In this document: in pieces, positions 60,224 to 64,000 of the stretch | How the letters are laid out: every line of letters begins with the position of its first letter | Numbering within the stretch: position 1 is the first letter of the stretch | Source of the DNA: Acanthaster planci | Lineage: Eukaryota; Echinodermata; Asteroidea; Valvatida; Acanthasteridae | Assembly (NCBI RefSeq): GCF_001949145.1 | Contig: NW_019091483.1 | Location: 511,699 to 575,698, forward strand | Direction: 5' to 3' | DNA length: 64,000 nucleotides | The notes under the pieces: generated by a model | Database searches by the model: none | Told to the model about the DNA's origin: nothing | Seen by the model: only the letters and a program-made list of their open reading frames with translations | Position numbers and translations under genes: made by a program

Positions 60224-62520
60224 AACTTCTTTTATGCTTCTGGCATTTGCTAGAAGTTCCTTCATAATTTATAGTCAGTCAGTTTATTCAGAAAGGATAT
60301 AGTGGAGAAGTTTCCCAAAACCTGACGTAGGCCTAAGCGAAATCATTCATCAGTTTTCCGGTTTATGAGTGCAGTGCATAGCCCGATTTATGGAAAAGAA
60401 TTTTCTCGCTGTTATACTAAATAGACCGACTGCCAGGTGGTGTCCTTGGAGCAAAGTTTGCTAAATAATGTTGCAAGTAAATGGTGCGTCGTTAAACTTT
60501 TAAATACGGAGAAACCCCACGTCAATCATCGGTCAATCAGAGGTGGCTTTTTGTGTTTAAGGGATAGAGCGGATATCCCATGGGAGAACTGAATGAAGAT
60601 TGACCTTCGGTTAAACTGGCAAGAAAAATGTAACAACTGGATTTAGAGCATTTTCTCAGAATTTGTGCAATTTAAGTCAGACGTTGGTGAAACGCCCTTC
60701 TGTCCAGTCTTTCCGTCAACGCATTGCTTAGAAAGTTTTTCATAATTACATTAAGTTCGGTTCTTAAGTTTGTTTTTGTCCAAGCGCTTTGAATAATTAC
60801 GCGCTTTAAACGCCTCTCGAAATGCCCTTCATTATCTTCGTTTGCGTTGCTTCCAAAGGCTTTCTTACGAAGAGCATTTTTGGCGGACTTGGTTTTCTTT
60901 ATAGCTTGTGTGTTCTACATACCTCGAAAGGCCGTTTCCTTTCCCTTGGAAATCTTGCTTTGATGCAAGAAAATATCCTAAATTGTTCCCCCTGGTGTAT
61001 AACATTATCGGTTACATTCTCGGTTACAACATCGTAAAAGTGCAGTGGGCCAAGGGGTACATTTGGCTTAAGTAGGCTACTTCAAAAATCTTTGGAAATT
61101 TTCGGTGCGTTACTCAAAAGCCTTGAAGAATTGCACAGCATTTTCCTGATTTTGAAAGCTGACTTTATTTTGACCCAACTAACTAAGCTCAAATCTGTAA
61201 GCTCTTATCTAGAAAATGAATTCAAAATTAACAATTTTCCATGCCTGTGAGTACCAAAAATTTCTGCAGACAAACAGTATACTGGAAGAGGAATCGTCCA
61301 ACATCAAACATACGATCAACTTTTAGAATGTTGGTCTCATTTATCATACTGGATTGCTGATCTATTATTTGATTTATTAAGTATTAAGACGTTGAATACG
61401 AAAGTACATTCGAAGGGGTTGTTGGTTTCAAGGGGTCTGGTTACTGTATTAAACTGAACTGAAATGGTGACTTTATCCACGGAAAATAGGCAAAGAAAAA
61501 AATGATGTTTAACGTCTTCACTCGCCTGGAATTTTTTTACCACAAGAAAAGACGTGGGGAAAAAATTAATTAATACATTTATCGAAAATTAAATACTTGC
61601 AACTTACTAACTTTCGAAAAAAGGGGGGAAACGGTAAATACGTTTATTTTTAAACTTGATTTAAGGCACAATTGTATCGTTAAGACTTGGGATGATTTCT
61701 GACAAATAAGGTAGGAAGCCCTTGCGAATAGACCCCATATCCTAGGAGGACAGGCTGCATGTCCCCAGATAGTGCTTTTTTGCTTGCATCTCCAGAGAAA
61801 CCATCTTAGGGCCAAAGATACAGCGTTCCTGTCACATGCAGAACTGCATAAAGACATTGAACCTGTGCGTGATATTTGAAGTATAATTACTATGTAACTC
61901 TGTTGTATTTTGAACGCGCGTGGAGTGGTTTCAAAAGGACACTTCACAAGTTCGTTGTGCAAGTGTTGATAGAGGGCGACAAAGTTGAAAAGAAACTTAA
62001 CATGATTTCATACAACCTGACAAGCATATTCGGACAGTTTCCGTTCATTTTTGCATTTCGGCATTTATATACATGTATCACATTGACACTGAAGGAGGGT
62101 ATAAAAAGCACAAAAAGTCGTCGAAGAAAAATTCATTGCATGGTCCTTTGAAGGGCATGTGAAGGCATAGACCAAGAAGTCAAAGCACGATCAACAACAC
62201 GATCTTGTTATGTTATACCTAGGACATAAAGGACGAGTGGTCAAATGTCTACTTGTATTTACAAGTTTCTAGCAAGTGCTGTAGTTGCACATGAATTGTA
62301 TAACGAGCAACACAACGACCAGGGGAAGGCCGGCCTAGGATCAGCTCCCTTGCAGGATAACGAGCTCAGTTCACATTTACTGTACTTCGAATACAAAAAT
62401 GCAATGAACTCACTGCCCACAATTAAAAGGTGCTTAGGCCTACCTAGAAACATGCTGTACAAACAAAAACTTTTTGGGTTGCCCACGCTAACCAAACTTG
62501 GACAAAGCCTATTTCTCACT
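60224..62520. other. Intergenic, no gene recognised
   Basis: It is AT-rich. No exon, RNA gene or repeat family was identified. Confidence 0.4.
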
Positions 62521-62640
62521 CGAGGGGACTTCACCGTGTGAGAAATGCCGAGGGGGGAATTCACCGGGTGAGAAATGCCGAGGGGGGAATTCACCCGGTG
62601 AGAAATGCCGAGGGGGGAATTCACCGGGTGAGCAATACTT
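62521..62640 (+). repeat. 30-bp tandem repeat, about 3.5 units
   Basis: The unit begins GAGAAATGCCGAGGGGGG, with a first degenerate unit (CGAGGGGACTTCACCGTGT). The three later units are nearly identical. The minus strand is open through it as a 10-residue repeat (HPVNSPLGIS). Confidence 0.85.
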
Positions 62641-63150
62641 TCAGTGAGAAATGTTGTAACAAAGGCATCGTATACACGTGTCGCCAAATGTAATAAGCTT
62701 ACGAACAACTGACCGATCAGTGGAGGACAACCTGCCACTGGTTCATTCGTGATAATGAATAACAAAAATAACTGTAAGAAAAAGAATAATCAAAAATAAA
62801 GAAAAAAGAAAACAAAACCTATTTATGTACTTACAAGACTTGATACGTTGGAATGTATATTATGTCACTTCTTACATAATGCCAGAAATATGCCAGTGGA
62901 ATTATGTCAGGTATATATTTTTAAACTATGCTCAGTGAAAAAATAATTGGTAAGATTTTTTTCCTGGAAGGGAGCTTAGTGTTCGACTGTTTTCATGAAT
63001 GATGTGGTCTTAGTTGCTGAGGAAATGTAGACGAGCGTCTAAAGATTCCTTAATGGTGGATCCTGATGAGGTATATGGAAATTTTAAGCCTTTTTGTGCG
63101 TGGTGATTTTCAAACAGTGACTTTCAAATTTCATAGTGTATGTACATTTA

Positions 63151-63434
63151 GTTATAGAGTTTTGCGGTAGCACCATGCGAGGTTATCTCTTTCTGAGCAT
63201 GTGTGCATCTGCCAGCATCCCATGTTCTGCTGTTGGATACTGAGTTAGCTTCCTCTCAACACCTCATCGCCTCCAGACACAAGACATGACAAGCAGCTTC
63301 ATCGTTCAACGTGGTCTCCTGACGACGGACGGAGCACACTGTCTGAAACGTTGAGTGCCCTCCACTTCTTTTCAGAAACATACATGCTCAGAAAGAGATA
63401 ACTTTGCACGGTGCTATACCGCAAACCTCTGTAA
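63151..63434 (+). mobile_element. Inverted-repeat element with about 55-bp arms
   Basis: The left arm 63151-63203 and right arm 63378-63434 are close inverted complements (GTTATAGAG..TTATCTCTTTCTGAGCATG against its complement). The centre contains CTGACGA (63319-63325) and CTGAAACGTT (63343-63352), discussed under findings. There are no open frames. Confidence 0.75.
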
Positions 63435-64000
63435 CTAAAACTTGCTACCTTCACCGTGAAAAGTTTATAATGTACATTTCATATCGAGTAAATTATAAAA
63501 CTGCCTATAAAAGGGGTACCTGGAATTGTAATACATGTACTCAGTAAATTCTTTTTTTTTTTACCTACAATAGTTCTGTACTTCATTTAGAATAAAATCT
63601 GAAATAACATGCTGACTGCAAGAAACCATTATCTATAGCTACTGTTTAGCAATTGTGACTTACAGCAAAATACTTGAAAGTTACAGTGCGATCATACATC
63701 GGAGTAGGTCGACATATAACTCAAACTAGTTATCATTATTAACAAAAAGCACTGCTGTTACAGTATTACTATTCGGTCAACAAACCAAAACACTAAACGC
63801 AATTCATACAAGTATACTAAACATCTTGGGTTGCATGCAGAAACGCCAATGAGTTTAAAAGTGGCTTAGAGTGAGCAAACGAAGAGGAAATCGATGAAAA
63901 AAATCCCAAGTCTTCAAGGCTTGAATTCGTGGCAAATGGAGCCAGTCTTAAATGAGTTCAGTGCGTTTCTGTCAGCAGTGAACCGACAGGGAGTTTAAGT
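63435..64000. other. Intergenic end of window, no feature recognised
   Basis: It is AT-rich with no repeats or exon identified. Confidence 0.4.

Noticed and set aside
62259-62765. Minus-strand open frame of 168 codons
   Set aside because: Its length is largely due to the 30-bp tandem repeat.
1-64000. CRISPR arrays, operons or other prokaryotic systems
   Set aside because: The window is spliced eukaryotic DNA; the tandem repeats found have no spacer structure.

Overview
The window is eukaryotic genomic DNA: introns with GT..AG borders, mostly AT-rich intergenic sequence, and scattered transposon remnants. It is most likely from a marine invertebrate deuterostome, with an echinoderm or hemichordate the best guess. 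The reasons are a large CUB/LDLa/HYR/EGF mosaic gene, a mix of CR1/L2-like LINE, Ngaro/DIRS-like, Penelope-like and short inverted-repeat elements, and a striking excess of the octamer TAGGCCTA. The species assignment is inference; no ribosomal or mitochondrial marker is present.

Positions 404-47133 on the plus strand hold one very large gene, which I resolved by eye into 48 coding exons (about 9.0 kb of coding sequence, about 3,000 residues). It encodes a predicted type I membrane glycoprotein. The order is: signal peptide; six alternating pairs of a cysteine-free CUB-like module and an LDL-receptor class A module; a somatomedin B module; an EGF; HYR modules and a short Cys-rich segment; then the MUC4-type core NIDO-AMOP-VWD; a cadherin-like (CADG) segment with EGF-like modules; two more HYR modules; a Thr/Pro-rich mucin repeat; two EGF-like modules; a SEA domain; a split EGF; a transmembrane helix; and a cytoplasmic tail of about 100 residues. 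Nearly every module sits on its own exon with phase 1 introns on both sides, the classical signature of exon shuffling. Only the NIDO/AMOP/VWD core, the CADG/EGF segment, SEA, the last EGF and the tail are split by introns of other phases.

Two places in the gene look damaged or unfinished. Exon 32 (36455-36714) needs one extra base to stay in frame. The mucin repeat exon contains a 32-base run of N whose length does not fit the reading frame or the 36-bp repeat period.

Introns carry LINE 3' ends (intron 1), a tRNA-derived SINE-like head, a Tc1/mariner-like transposase remnant followed by an inverted Penelope-like remnant (intron 10, 18084-22507), and MITE-like elements. From 47134 to 64000 I found no convincing host gene. 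That part holds the 3' UTR, a degenerate Ngaro/DIRS-like retrotransposon (about 53640-54560), several MITE-like or repeated segments, a tRNA-like sequence, a 30-bp tandem repeat, an inverted-repeat element at 63151-63434, and a 156-base assembly gap at 56383-56538.
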